Positions 1 through 7,167 of a stretch of DNA of 17,926 nucleotides are shown piece after piece. Made by a program: the position numbers and the translations under genes. This DNA is from CAZXMB01 sp964641715. Lineage in GTDB: Bacteria; Desulfobacterota; BSN033; UBA1163. The stretch is taken from contig CAZXMB010000052.1 in the NCBI GenBank assembly GCA_964641715.1, forward strand, positions 1-17,926, in the 5' to 3' direction. How positions within the stretch are numbered: the first letter of the stretch is position 1; each line of letters starts with the position of its first letter. The notes under the pieces are model-generated. The model did not search any database. It saw only the letters and a program-made list of their open reading frames with translations, and was not told the DNA's origin.

Positions 1-231
1 TAAAGCAGGTAAAAAAGTCCTTAAAATTTTAATAAAAGGGGATTGATATTCTAAGTTGTCTATGATATTGGAGAATTTAACACATCAGAAAGGCCTCTGC
101 TTACAGGGGAGATGAAGGTAGATTCATTGTGGTGAGAATACGGGGTTTAATGCTCCATTTGAGCCTTCTTTTTAGAAGGCAGAAGATATTCTAATGGGGT
201 GAAAATCTGAAAAAGGAGGATAAAAACCGAG
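1..231. other. AT-rich leader before the coiled-coil gene
   Basis: No gene is visible here. The stretch contains a 7-bp stem hairpin (GCCTTCT, loop TTTT, AGAAGGC) at 163-180. No T-run follows it on either strand, so I do not call it a terminator. A 10-bp direct repeat, GATATTCTAA, occurs at 45-54 and 185-194; in such AT-rich sequence this may be chance. A good Shine-Dalgarno (AAGGAGG at 213-219) precedes the next gene. Confidence 0.5.
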
Positions 232-939
232 ATGGATAAAGAGATAAGGGAATTCATCGATCAAAAGCTCGTGGTCTCCGCTACCAAGGACGATGTTGAA
301 AAGATGAGGCAGGAGAATAAGGCCAACCTTCGAAAATTCACTGAGGAGAACAAGAATCTCATTCTCGGTTTGATAGAGGAGATCAAGGGAGAGCTGGAAG
401 GAATGAGGAAGGAGGCTAAAGTTGAGATGGATCCCCTCCGGAGGGATTTTCAGGAGGGGTTTAAAAGGCTCGAGGGGGAGATCCAGTTCATCGTTAATCA
501 AACAGATCAAAAATGGGAGACCATTCTAAAAAATATCATCGGTGAGGTGGAATCCTCTTCCAACCAATTGAGGCAGGAGATCCGTTCAAGCCTTGAGTCG
601 ATGAAAGGGGAAACCCATTTTGCCATTGATCAGACGAGGGAGGAACTCAATTCAGGTCTTCAGAAGATGAAGGAAGAAAGTTTATCCAGAATGGCTTACT
701 CGAAAGAAGAGGCAAAGGCTGATCTGGGTGGATTAAGAGAGGGGCTGGAAGGGCTTGGGGTGGAAATGAAGAAGACCCTGGAAGAGGTGAATGCCCTTGA
801 TGAGAAGATCAAGGAGGGTTTCGAAGGAGTGAAAGAGGAGTTAGGATCGATGATTAAATTTTCTTATGCCGACCTGGAGAAAAGGCTCAATACGCTGGAG
901 ACGCGTGTCAAGGCCCTCGAAAAAATGGTCTTACCTTAA
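232..939 (+). CDS. Coiled-coil hypothetical protein (235 aa)
   Basis: I do not recognise a family. The protein is almost entirely charged, heptad-like alpha helix rich in Glu, Lys, Leu and Met, with no signal peptide or membrane segment, so it is probably cytoplasmic and elongated. An imperfect internal repeat can be seen: residues about 80-95 (LEGEIQFIVNQTDQKW) resemble 124-139 (MKGETHFAIDQTREEL). This suggests a duplicated helical unit of about 44 residues. The C-terminus, about 210-235, reads like a leucine-zipper end (LEKRLNTLETRVKALEKM). The ATG at 232 has an AAGGAGG about 12 bases upstream, a slightly long spacing. The gene converges on the DUF72 gene with only 14 bases between stop codons. 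Coiled-coil content makes chance similarity to many proteins likely, so no function is proposed. Confidence 0.75.
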   Translation: MDKEIREFIDQKLVVSATKDDVEKMRQENKANLRKFTEENKNLILGLIEEIKGELEGMRKEAKVEMDPLRRDFQEGFKRLEGEIQFIVNQTDQKWETILKNIIGEVESSSNQLRQEIRSSLESMKGETHFAIDQTREELNSGLQKMKEESLSRMAYSKEEAKADLGGLREGLEGLGVEMKKTLEEVNALDEKIKEGFEGVKEELGSMIKFSYADLEKRLNTLETRVKALEKMVLP

Positions 940-953
940 ATCAGGGCCATTCC

Positions 954-1694
954 TCAATAACGAGAGATGATCTCTCCCAGGGTGAGTCCGTTTTTAATGG
1001 CAAAGCCAAAGGCATCGTTGTTAAAATAGACGAAGATGTCCTTTCCCTTTTTCTCCCAGCCCTTGATCTTTTTTGCCCACCCTTTCAATTCCTGATCCGA
1101 ATAGATGGAACCATAGAGGACTTCCCCGCCATGAAGACGGAGATAGACGAAGTGGGAGGTGACCCTTTCCATAAAGGGAAGCCCTGATCCATGGGCAATA
1201 CAGAGGGCAAAATGAAAATCTTCCAATATCCGGAAGGCCTCCTGGCAGAACCAGGATTCATCTCTGAACTCAAAGGCATGCCGAAGCCTTTTGGAACGGG
1301 GGAGGGTGGAGAGAAGGACACAGAACTCCTCCAGCCTCTCTTTTTGGAACTGAAATCTGGGCGGAAGTTGCCAGAGGAGGACTCCCAATTTCTCTTTCAG
1401 TGGTGACGCATGGTCTAAGAGAAGGGAGAGGGGTTCCCGGCAATCCTTCAGACGTTTGATATGGGTGATGAAGCGGCTACCTTTGACCGAGAATGAGAAT
1501 CCCTTCGGGGTCCGTTTATACCATCCATCAAAGACCTCTTTCTTCGGCAGACGGTAGAAGGAGACATTGAGCTCCACGGTTTTAAAATGCCGGGCATAAA
1601 ATTCGAGCCACTTTCTCTGGGGCAGATCAGAAGGGTAAAATACGCCGTTCCACCAGTGGGGATAATTGTAGCCGCTCGTTCCGATGAGAATCAT
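954..1694 (-). CDS. DUF72 family TIM-barrel protein
   Basis: 246 aa, close to the usual length of DUF72 (YecE-like) proteins. Family features are all present: the N-terminal GTSGYNYPHWW, then VELNVSFYRLP (about residues 40-50), the KGSRFITH...RLKD segment (about 70-84), a FEFRDESW motif mid-protein, and the C-terminal YFNNDAFGFAIKNGL. DUF72 proteins adopt a TIM-barrel fold; their biochemical role is not settled. An in-frame ATG exists at 1730, but it lies inside a palindromic intergenic repeat (1709-1751) and would add twelve residues unlike the family. The family normally starts at the conserved IGTSG strand, so I chose 1694. No strong Shine-Dalgarno is visible. No partner is suggested by its neighbours. 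Confidence 0.88.
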   Translation of the reverse strand: MILIGTSGYNYPHWWNGVFYPSDLPQRKWLEFYARHFKTVELNVSFYRLPKKEVFDGWYKRTPKGFSFSVKGSRFITHIKRLKDCREPLSLLLDHASPLKEKLGVLLWQLPPRFQFQKERLEEFCVLLSTLPRSKRLRHAFEFRDESWFCQEAFRILEDFHFALCIAHGSGLPFMERVTSHFVYLRLHGGEVLYGSIYSDQELKGWAKKIKGWEKKGKDIFVYFNNDAFGFAIKNGLTLGEIISRY

Positions 1695-1708
1695 GGTTGA
1701 AAAAAGAG

Positions 1709-1801
1709 ATTGCCACGTCCCCCGCATCAAGTGCGGGGTCCTCGCAATGACACGAAAGTAAGGCTATCCCTCTTTGTCATTGTGAGCGAAGCGAAACAAT
1801 C
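1709..1801. repeat. Palindromic intergenic repeat, left copy (two modules)
   Basis: Module A, 1709-1751 (43 bp), contains an inner stem CCCCGCA/TGCGGGG and outer ATTGC/GCAAT arms. It is the exact reverse complement of 2685-2727. Module B, 1776-1801 (26 bp, GTCATTGTGAGCGAAGCG...), matches the reverse complement of 2735-2760 at 22 of 26 positions. The two modules lie on either side of the rhomboid gene, but in a different order relative to their orientation. This looks like a non-autonomous, REP/MITE-like repeat family. Confidence 0.8.
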
Positions 1802-1822
1802 TCGTGTTTTGGGTTCTCATGA

Positions 1823-2491
1823 TCAATGATGAAAACCATCACCTGGCCCTCTCGGAGACCATTTCCGTTTGTAATATTCGCGCCGGATTCTTTGATGAAC
1901 GAGAGGATAGGCCATATAGAGAAGTCCGAAGAGAAGGCCGCCCAGGTGGGTGAGATGAGCAATTCCTCCCCCGGTCCCCTCCATGGAGGCAAAGAGCTCG
2001 ATGAGGCCGTAAAGGATCACCATATATTTCGCAGGGATCGGAAAAAGAAAGTAGATGAAGATGGGCCGATTGGGGAAGAGCCAGCCGAAGGCCAGAAGTA
2101 TTCCATAGATGGCGCCCGATGCTCCGATCACAGGGAAGAATTGATAGGGAGAAAAGAGGACGGTACAGACCCCCGCCCCAATCCCGCAGAAGAGAAAATA
2201 GAACAGGAATTTCCTCGATCCCCAGTAGCCTTCCAGCTCTCCCCCAAACATCCAGAGGGCTAAAAGATTGAAGAGAAGATGGGTGATCCCTCCATGGAGA
2301 AAGATATAGGTGAAGGGCTGCCAGAGAAAGTATTTTTTCCAGACCAGGATGGGAACTAGCCCCAGGTAGAAACTCATCCACCGGCTCACCACCATCTGGA
2401 GCAGAAAGACCGCTCCCATGGTGATCATCAATTTCTTGATCACAGGGGTCAGCCCGTATCCAAAAGAAAACCGGTAACGATAGTAAGTCAT
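1823..2491 (-). CDS. Rhomboid family intramembrane serine protease
   Basis: 222 aa with about six hydrophobic segments, the size of a minimal bacterial rhomboid. The catalytic dyad is visible: Ser125 in GASGA (residues 123-127) and His182 in HLTHLGG (179-185). The oxyanion-hole Asn75 lies in HLLFNLLALW, preceded by the typical LHGGITH loop (65-71). Rhomboids cleave single-pass membrane substrates within the lipid bilayer; the substrate here is unknown. A GGAG lies about seven bases before the ATG. The gene is flanked by inverted palindromic repeats. The first ten codons and upstream bases are repeated after the N-run (2608-2662), which is an assembly effect rather than a second gene. Confidence 0.93.
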   Translation of the reverse strand: MTYYRYRFSFGYGLTPVIKKLMITMGAVFLLQMVVSRWMSFYLGLVPILVWKKYFLWQPFTYIFLHGGITHLLFNLLALWMFGGELEGYWGSRKFLFYFLFCGIGAGVCTVLFSPYQFFPVIGASGAIYGILLAFGWLFPNRPIFIYFLFPIPAKYMVILYGLIELFASMEGTGGGIAHLTHLGGLLFGLLYMAYPLVHQRIRREYYKRKWSPRGPGDGFHH

Positions 2492-2662
2492 TTCAAATCT
2501 CCGAACTNNNNNNNNNNNNNNNNNNNNNNNNNNNNNNNNNNNNNNNNNNNNNNNNNNNNNNNNNNNNNNNNNNNNNNNNNNNNNNNNNNNNNNNNNNNNN
2601 NNNNNNNCCCGTATCCAAAAGAAAACCGGTAACGATAGTAAGTCATTTCAAATCTCCGAACT
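2453..2662. other. Assembly gap of 100 Ns between identical 55-bp ends
   Basis: Bases 2508-2607 are exactly 100 Ns. The 55 bases before (2453-2507) are identical to the 55 bases after (2608-2662). A fixed 100-N run is a placeholder for unknown length, and 55 is a common assembly k-mer length. The simplest reading is two contigs overlapping by 55 bp that were scaffolded without merging, so real DNA is probably continuous and 155 bases shorter. A genuine repeat or tandem duplication cannot be excluded from this sequence alone. Confidence 0.9.
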
Positions 2663-2684
2663 ATGGTAAAGGATTTAAAAAGTG

Positions 2685-2760
2685 GTCATTGCGAGGACCC
2701 CGCACTTGATGCGGGGGACGTGGCAATCCTATGAGATTGCTTCACTTCGTTCGCAATGAC
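2685..2760. repeat. Palindromic intergenic repeat, right copy
   Basis: A 76-bp element whose ends are a perfect 10-bp inverted repeat (GTCATTGCGA/TCGCAATGAC). Inside are two hairpin arms: 2685-2727 with stem CCCCGCA/TGCGGGG, and 2735-2760 (GATTGC...GCAATGAC). It lies between the rhomboid start and the response-regulator stop. The cruciform-like structure could act as a transcription end for the regulator gene, but no T-run follows, so I call it only a repeat. Confidence 0.82.
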
Positions 2761-2795
2761 ACATAATTAATGTCAATCTATTTAATTCGTTCACC

Positions 2796-4166
2796 TTATT
2801 CCTGTCGAATCCCGTATTTCTTTATCTTATACCGAAGGACCCTCTCGCTGATGCCCAGGCTCTCGGCCGCCTTGGTCTGGACTCCCTGAGACTGATGGAG
2901 GGCCTTGAGGATGAGGTCTCTCTCGATCTCATCCAGCGATTCAGGGAGGCTCTTTGCCTTTCCGGAGGGCATCCAGTGCCTTTCAGACCTCTCCTCCTGG
3001 AGATGAAAGGGAAGGTCCTGGGTGGTGATGACCTCTCCCCGGCAAAGGACCACCGCCCTCTCAATGAGATTCTCGAGCTCCCTCACATTTCCCGGGTAGG
3101 AATAGCGGAGGAGAAGCATCCTTGCCTCCTTGGTGAGATCAAAGACCTTCTTCTGATTTAATTCGGAATATTTTTTAAGGAAATGGTCGATCAGGGTGGG
3201 GATATCCTCCCTCCTCTCCCGCAATGGAGGAAGAAAAATGGAGATCACATTGAGCCGGTAATAGAGGTCTTCTCTGAATTGCCCCTTCTTCATATCCTCC
3301 TCAAGATTCCGGTGGGTTGCGGCAATCACCCTTGCATCGGTCCTGAGGCTGAGGTTCGATCCCAGTCTCTGGAATTCCTTCTCCTGCAGGACCCTGAGGA
3401 GCTTCACCTGAAGGACAGGGGAGAGCTCCCCGATCTCATCAAGAAAGAGGGTTCCTTCATGAGCCTCTTCGAACCGGCCGATCCTCCTCTGAAGGGCACC
3501 TGTGAAGGCGCCTTTCTCGTGGCCGAAGAGTTCGCTTTCAAGCAGGGTCTCGGGAATGGCTGAACAGCTCACCTTGACGAAAGGTTTCGTGGAACGCGGG
3601 CTTGCATAGTGAATCGAATTGGCAATGAGCTCTTTGCCCGTTCCACTCTCTCCACGGATGAGGACCGTCGAAGGGCTGGGTGCCACCCGGGCCACCAGGC
3701 TCATCACCTCTTCCATTTTAGGACTGCAGTAAACGATATGCTCAAAGGTGTATCGCTCTTGAAGTTGGGTTTTTAGTTCCCTGTTCTCGCGGATCAGGTT
3801 GGACCTCTCCAGTACCTTCTGGAGGATGAGCATGAGTTCATCCAGATCGATCGGTTTGGTCAGATAGTCGAGGGCGCCTTCTTTCATGGAAGCCACGGCT
3901 GTCTCCACGGTTCCATAGGCGGTCATCATCACCACAGGAAGGTCGGGATAGAGACGCCGGATCTCCCGGAGGGTTTGAAGCCCATCGAACTCGGGCATCT
4001 TATAATCAATCAGTGCAATATCATGAAAATTCCCCTCCAGTTTCTGAAGCGCTTCCCTGCCATTGGACACAGCCTCCACGGAGAAACCTTCCTTCTTCAG
4101 GAATCCTTCCAAAAGGTCCCTCTGGTTTTTCTCATCCTCCGCAATCAGTATCTTGGGTTTTTCCAT
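2796..4166 (-). CDS. NtrC/ZraR-type sigma-54-dependent response regulator
   Basis: 456 aa with the full three-domain layout. The receiver domain (1-120) has acidic residues E10/D11, phosphoacceptor D54, T82 and K104. The AAA+ sigma-54 interaction domain (about 145-385) has Walker A GESGTGKE (172-179), the sigma-54 contact loop GAFTGA (219-224), Walker B FLDE (241-244) and an arginine-rich PPLRERREDI segment. The C-terminal Fis-type helix-turn-helix is at about 412-456 (TKAAESLGISERVLRYKIKKYGI region). Phosphorylated oligomers of this family activate sigma-54 promoters from upstream sites. It follows the sensor kinase after a 100-bp gap that holds a palindromic repeat. A matching sigma-54 promoter lies at 7207-7223. 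The start lacks a strong Shine-Dalgarno. Zn, Cu or envelope stress as the trigger is inference from the neighbouring ZraP-like genes. Confidence 0.95.
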   Translation of the reverse strand: MEKPKILIAEDEKNQRDLLEGFLKKEGFSVEAVSNGREALQKLEGNFHDIALIDYKMPEFDGLQTLREIRRLYPDLPVVMMTAYGTVETAVASMKEGALDYLTKPIDLDELMLILQKVLERSNLIRENRELKTQLQERYTFEHIVYCSPKMEEVMSLVARVAPSPSTVLIRGESGTGKELIANSIHYASPRSTKPFVKVSCSAIPETLLESELFGHEKGAFTGALQRRIGRFEEAHEGTLFLDEIGELSPVLQVKLLRVLQEKEFQRLGSNLSLRTDARVIAATHRNLEEDMKKGQFREDLYYRLNVISIFLPPLRERREDIPTLIDHFLKKYSELNQKKVFDLTKEARMLLLRYSYPGNVRELENLIERAVVLCRGEVITTQDLPFHLQEERSERHWMPSGKAKSLPESLDEIERDLILKALHQSQGVQTKAAESLGISERVLRYKIKKYGIRQE

Positions 4167-4195
4167 TCGGTCTTAGGATGCTCCACAAATGATTT

Positions 4196-4258
4196 GTAGC
4201 CCCAGGCTTTAGCCTGCGAAAATGGCACCTTCCTTCGCAACCTAAAGGTTGCGGCTAC
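4196..4258. repeat. 63-bp multi-hairpin palindromic repeat between kinase and regulator
   Basis: The ends are a 6-bp inverted repeat (GTAGCC 4196-4201, GGCTAC 4253-4258). Inside are two tight hairpins, CAGGCT-TT-AGCCTG (4203-4216) and GCAACCT-AA-AGGTTGC (4237-4252). The pair TGCGAA (4215-4220) and TTCGCA (4234-4239) can also pair. This design is typical of mobile palindromic repeats that settle between co-transcribed genes. It may tune mRNA processing between the kinase and regulator reading frames. Confidence 0.75.
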
Positions 4259-4266
4259 GAGTCTCA

Positions 4267-5997
4267 TTATTTCTTAAGAGGAAGCGCAACCGTGACTTTC
4301 GTTCCAACCCCCACCTGGCTTTCCACCTTTAATTGCCCTCCATGGGCTTCGATGATCCGGTGGGCAATCGGAAGTCCCAGCCCCACCCCTTTCTCCTTCG
4401 TGGTATAGTAATAGTTGAAGATCTTCTCCATCTGGTCTGACGAAATCCCGGACCCGGTGTCCATGATGGCGACCTCCACACGATCCTTAAAGGAATGGGT
4501 GGAAATCCTGAGTGTTCCCCCCTTTTCCATCGCCTGTATTCCATTCTTCATAATATTGATAAGGGCCTGTGTCAACTTCTCCTCATCTATTTTAAGCAGA
4601 GGGAGCTCAGGACCCGGTTCCAGCGAAAGAGTGATATTGTCGGAGGCGGCTTCCTCCTGGAAAAGGGTGATCAAATTTTTAAGGAGGTCCTTGAGGGAGG
4701 TCTCCTTCCGGTTGAGCTGAAAGGGCCGGGAGAGGGTTAAAAACTGTTCGATAATCTCATTGACCCTCCTGATCTCCCTGTAAATCAGACCGGTGAAGGA
4801 GAGGTACTCCTCCTTTTTGGATTCCTCTCCCGGAAGGAATTCCCTCTTCAACCTCTGGAGTCCCATGGCCATTGCATTCAGGGGGTTTCGAATCTCGTGA
4901 GCCACGCCTGCGGCCAGGTGTCCGAGGGAAGAGAGCCTTTCCGCCAGTTGAATCCTGTCTTCCATCTCCCTCATCTTTTTGAGATGCCGGTTCTGATTCG
5001 CCCAGATCAGGGTGATGGCGGAAACCCCGAAGATGAGGAAGAAGAGAATGGAGAGGGCCACATTCTTCCTGATCTGATGGAGAAGGGGCCGGATCTCCTT
5101 TGAGGTGTATCCGATGCGAATGAGCCCGATCGGTTGATCGCTGAGATAAATCGATTTGACCACCTCGAAGATCTCATCCTCTTTCTGTGAGGAGCGAATG
5201 CGGGAGAAGGGTTGCCGATGCCGGAGGGAATTTTTGAGGAAGAGATCCTCTTCTCTTTTCCCGATGAAGGACGAGTCGGTGTGAGCAAGGGTGACGAGAT
5301 GGGCATCCTGGACCGAGATAAAGAGGATTCCTTCTCTGAGACCGATGTCCGAGATGGCCCTCTGAATGGCAAATTGGCGTAGGAGTTTCCTCATCTGCTC
5401 TCTTTCGAGATGAAGGACAATTATCCCGGGGGCCATCCTCCGCGAAATGGCAATCGAGAACCGGTCCATTTCCGAAAAGGGGATATCGAGAAAGTTAATG
5501 ACCATGGAACGTTTTCCTTCGATGAGATCCCGGAGAAAGGGCTCCGGCGTGGGAGAGGGGGAAGGCGAAGCCCGGAGAAGATTTCCCTTGGGGTCGTAGA
5601 TTTCAATGGAGGAAAGGAGATAGCGATCCATCAAGGATTGAAACTCCGGAGGGGCCAGGGCCTTTTCCCGATCCATCTGGTCGATTCGATGAGTGACCTC
5701 CAGGAGGTATTCTGCAATCGATTCTTCGAGGCCAAAGAAAAGATTGGAGACTGCGGGATTAAAAAGGGGGTGTCCTGTCCCGCTTTCCATGGTTTGGAGT
5801 GAGGAGAGGGCACCCAGGATATTCTTCTCAAAATGCTGGATGAGGACGGTCGCCTCTCTCTCCAGCAGACGGTAGAACCCATTTTTTGTCCGGTTGATTT
5901 CCAGCAGACCATTGATGGTCAGGATGACGAGGATGATTCCGGAGAGGATGGCAAGATAGATGGATGAAAAACCTCTTTTGATTTTTCCCTTCTTCAT
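4267..5997 (-). CDS. Membrane sensor histidine kinase, NtrB/ZraS-like
   Basis: 576 aa. A first membrane segment (about 12-32) and a second (about 312-332) bracket a periplasmic sensor region of about 280 residues. That region has two Cache/PAS-like stretches (IEIYDPKGNLLRASP near 131-145; ILFISVQDAHLVTLAHTDSS near 224-243), suggesting a double-Cache sensor. No HAMP domain is evident; a short coiled linker leads to the HisKA domain with phospho-acceptor His367 (VAHEIRNPLNAM). The ATPase domain shows the N box (N481/N485), the G1 box DTGSGI (513-518) and the G2 box GVGLGL (537-542). It should phosphorylate the adjacent regulator at D54. It lies 49 bp downstream of the second ZraP-like gene and is probably co-transcribed with it. 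The Shine-Dalgarno is weak. The ligand is unknown. Confidence 0.94.
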   Translation of the reverse strand: MKKGKIKRGFSSIYLAILSGIILVILTINGLLEINRTKNGFYRLLEREATVLIQHFEKNILGALSSLQTMESGTGHPLFNPAVSNLFFGLEESIAEYLLEVTHRIDQMDREKALAPPEFQSLMDRYLLSSIEIYDPKGNLLRASPSPSPTPEPFLRDLIEGKRSMVINFLDIPFSEMDRFSIAISRRMAPGIIVLHLEREQMRKLLRQFAIQRAISDIGLREGILFISVQDAHLVTLAHTDSSFIGKREEDLFLKNSLRHRQPFSRIRSSQKEDEIFEVVKSIYLSDQPIGLIRIGYTSKEIRPLLHQIRKNVALSILFFLIFGVSAITLIWANQNRHLKKMREMEDRIQLAERLSSLGHLAAGVAHEIRNPLNAMAMGLQRLKREFLPGEESKKEEYLSFTGLIYREIRRVNEIIEQFLTLSRPFQLNRKETSLKDLLKNLITLFQEEAASDNITLSLEPGPELPLLKIDEEKLTQALINIMKNGIQAMEKGGTLRISTHSFKDRVEVAIMDTGSGISSDQMEKIFNYYYTTKEKGVGLGLPIAHRIIEAHGGQLKVESQVGVGTKVTVALPLKK

Positions 5998-6046
5998 GGA
6001 AAAGAATTTGTCCTTCCCATATGCAGGGATGAATGATCGTTTCCCC

Positions 6047-6553
6047 TTACTCCTGTGGCGGGGGAGGAGGAGACATCGGTCCCATCGGATTCATCCCCTG
6101 CATCATTCGATGGAATAGCGGAAACTCCTGCTCCGGGCACCAGAACCTGAGCTGTTCCTGGGTGAGAAGGCCTCTCACCCTGATCAGATATTCAATGGCC
6201 CGGTCCTCCAGCCTGGACTGAATCTCCGCCATTTCCATATATTTCGGCCTTATGGATTCCATCCGGATGGCAGGATTGGTGAGCCACTCCCGGAGTTCAA
6301 GACGTTTCGAAAAGAGCTGGGAGCGAAGGAGTTGTGTCTCCCTGAGATAGGTCTGCTGAATGAGACGTAACCCCTTTTCCTGTTCAAACGAGAGGTTGAG
6401 TTCCGCTGCCCTCCAGCACCTTGCCTCTTTTCTCCAGGGCCTCATTCCCATGCCCGGGTTCGATTTCATCGAGGGGTTTTGTGAGAGAGCGGGGGAACCT
6501 GAAAGCAACAGGATCAGGATGGGAAGGGAGATGACTATTTTTAACTTTATCAT
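6047..6553 (-). CDS. Spy/CpxP/ZraP-like periplasmic protein, Met-rich tail
   Basis: 168 aa. The N-terminus (residues 1-24, cleavage near ALS/Q) is a signal peptide, so the mature protein is periplasmic. The helical core (about 50-140) has the LTxxQ-family pattern: LSFEQEKGLRLIQQ early and LLTQEQLRFW late. Such proteins form helical hairpins acting as periplasmic chaperones or metal-dependent modulators of sensor kinases. The C-terminal tail is Met/Pro-rich (HRMMQGMNPMGPMSPPPPPQE region) with single Cys residues before and after the core. A TTG at 6571 extends the frame by six residues, but the ATG at 6553 directly precedes the signal-peptide basic region and is preferred. It sits immediately upstream of the sensor kinase, as expected for an accessory protein of that kinase (inference). 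Confidence 0.82.
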   Translation of the reverse strand: MIKLKIVISLPILILLLSGSPALSQNPSMKSNPGMGMRPWRKEARCWRAAELNLSFEQEKGLRLIQQTYLRETQLLRSQLFSKRLELREWLTNPAIRMESIRPKYMEMAEIQSRLEDRAIEYLIRVRGLLTQEQLRFWCPEQEFPLFHRMMQGMNPMGPMSPPPPPQE

Positions 6554-6618
6554 ATGAGATCCATTCCCCAAGAAATTCTTATTAAAGGATATCGAAATGG
6601 TTTTAAAATGTCAAAAAT

Positions 6619-6648
6619 AAAAGGGGAAGGTTTTACCCTTCCCCTTTT
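6619..6648 (-). terminator. Intrinsic terminator after the first ZraP-like gene
   Basis: A perfect 12-bp stem (AAAAGGGGAAGG at 6619-6630 with CCTTCCCCTTTT at 6637-6648) and a 6-base loop. Read on the minus strand the stem is followed by ATTTTTGA. It lies 25 bases downstream of the stop of 6673-7167. It should end or strongly reduce that transcript, giving much more of the first protein than of the downstream kinase operon. Confidence 0.85.
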
Positions 6649-6672
6649 CCAATGGGTTGTAAGAAAGGAGGA

Positions 6673-7167
6673 TTAGAGGGCTGTTCCAAAACGGGAACCC
6701 ATCCCATAGCCCATGCCACAGCCCATTCCCTGGCCTTTCATTGGACGGAGGCCGAAACCCGGTCCCATTCCGCACCGGGGACCAGAGGATGCGATCTGTT
6801 CGGGCGTGAGTAATTTTCGAGCTTCCAGTCTGTGCTGGACCATTCTGTCCATCATTTGGTTTTGAAGGTCCCTCAGCTCTTTCTCTTTTTCCTGAATGGC
6901 CTTCTCATCTGCCTTTGGATTCCTCCAGAGAGATTGAAGCTCCAGCCTCTTGGTGAGGAGCGATCCTCTCAACTGGGCTGTATCCTCGGTAAACTTCCGT
7001 TGAAGCTCCTGAAGCCTTGTTTTTTGCTCCGGAGTCAGGGAAGACCAGACCTCCGGGCGACCTTCGTGTCTATGTCCGGGCCCAAACCCCGGGCCTTGCG
7101 CATAAGCATAGGTTAAGCCTAAGAGCATTACCCCTGCCAGACTCAATGCTAAAATTTTCTTCTTCAT
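6673..7167 (-). CDS. Spy/CpxP/ZraP-like periplasmic protein with Gly/Met/Cys tail
   Basis: 164 aa. A clear signal peptide (about 1-23, ending AYA/Q) sends it to the periplasm. Two LTPEQ motifs bracket the helical core: SSLTPEQKTRLQELQ (about 43-57) and ARKLLTPEQIA (about 116-126), as in Spy, CpxP and ZraP. The tail is Gly/Met-rich with two Cys (CGMGPGFG, then MGCGMGYGMG), where E. coli ZraP has a His-rich zinc site. This suggests a soft-metal ligand, but that is inference. A His/Gly patch (GPGHRHEG) follows the signal peptide. An excellent Shine-Dalgarno, AAGGAGGTGA (7173-7182), lies five bases from the ATG. A sigma-54 promoter sits about 40 bases upstream and an intrinsic terminator follows the gene. 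It is a paralogue of 6047-6553. Confidence 0.88.
   Translation of the reverse strand: MKKKILALSLAGVMLLGLTYAYAQGPGFGPGHRHEGRPEVWSSLTPEQKTRLQELQRKFTEDTAQLRGSLLTKRLELQSLWRNPKADEKAIQEKEKELRDLQNQMMDRMVQHRLEARKLLTPEQIASSGPRCGMGPGFGLRPMKGQGMGCGMGYGMGSRFGTAL

Noticed and set aside
163..180. Terminator-like hairpin GCCTTCT/AGAAGGC
   Set aside because: No T-run follows on either strand, so it is only reported as a hairpin within the leader region.
1826..2263. 145-codon plus-strand ORF opposite the rhomboid gene
   Set aside because: Antisense shadow. The rhomboid frame has catalytic Ser/His motifs and membrane segments; this frame is low-complexity charged residues with no motif.
2608..2662. Second start of a rhomboid gene after the N-run
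   Set aside because: Identical to the bases at 2453-2507; explained by a contig overlap, not by a duplicate gene.
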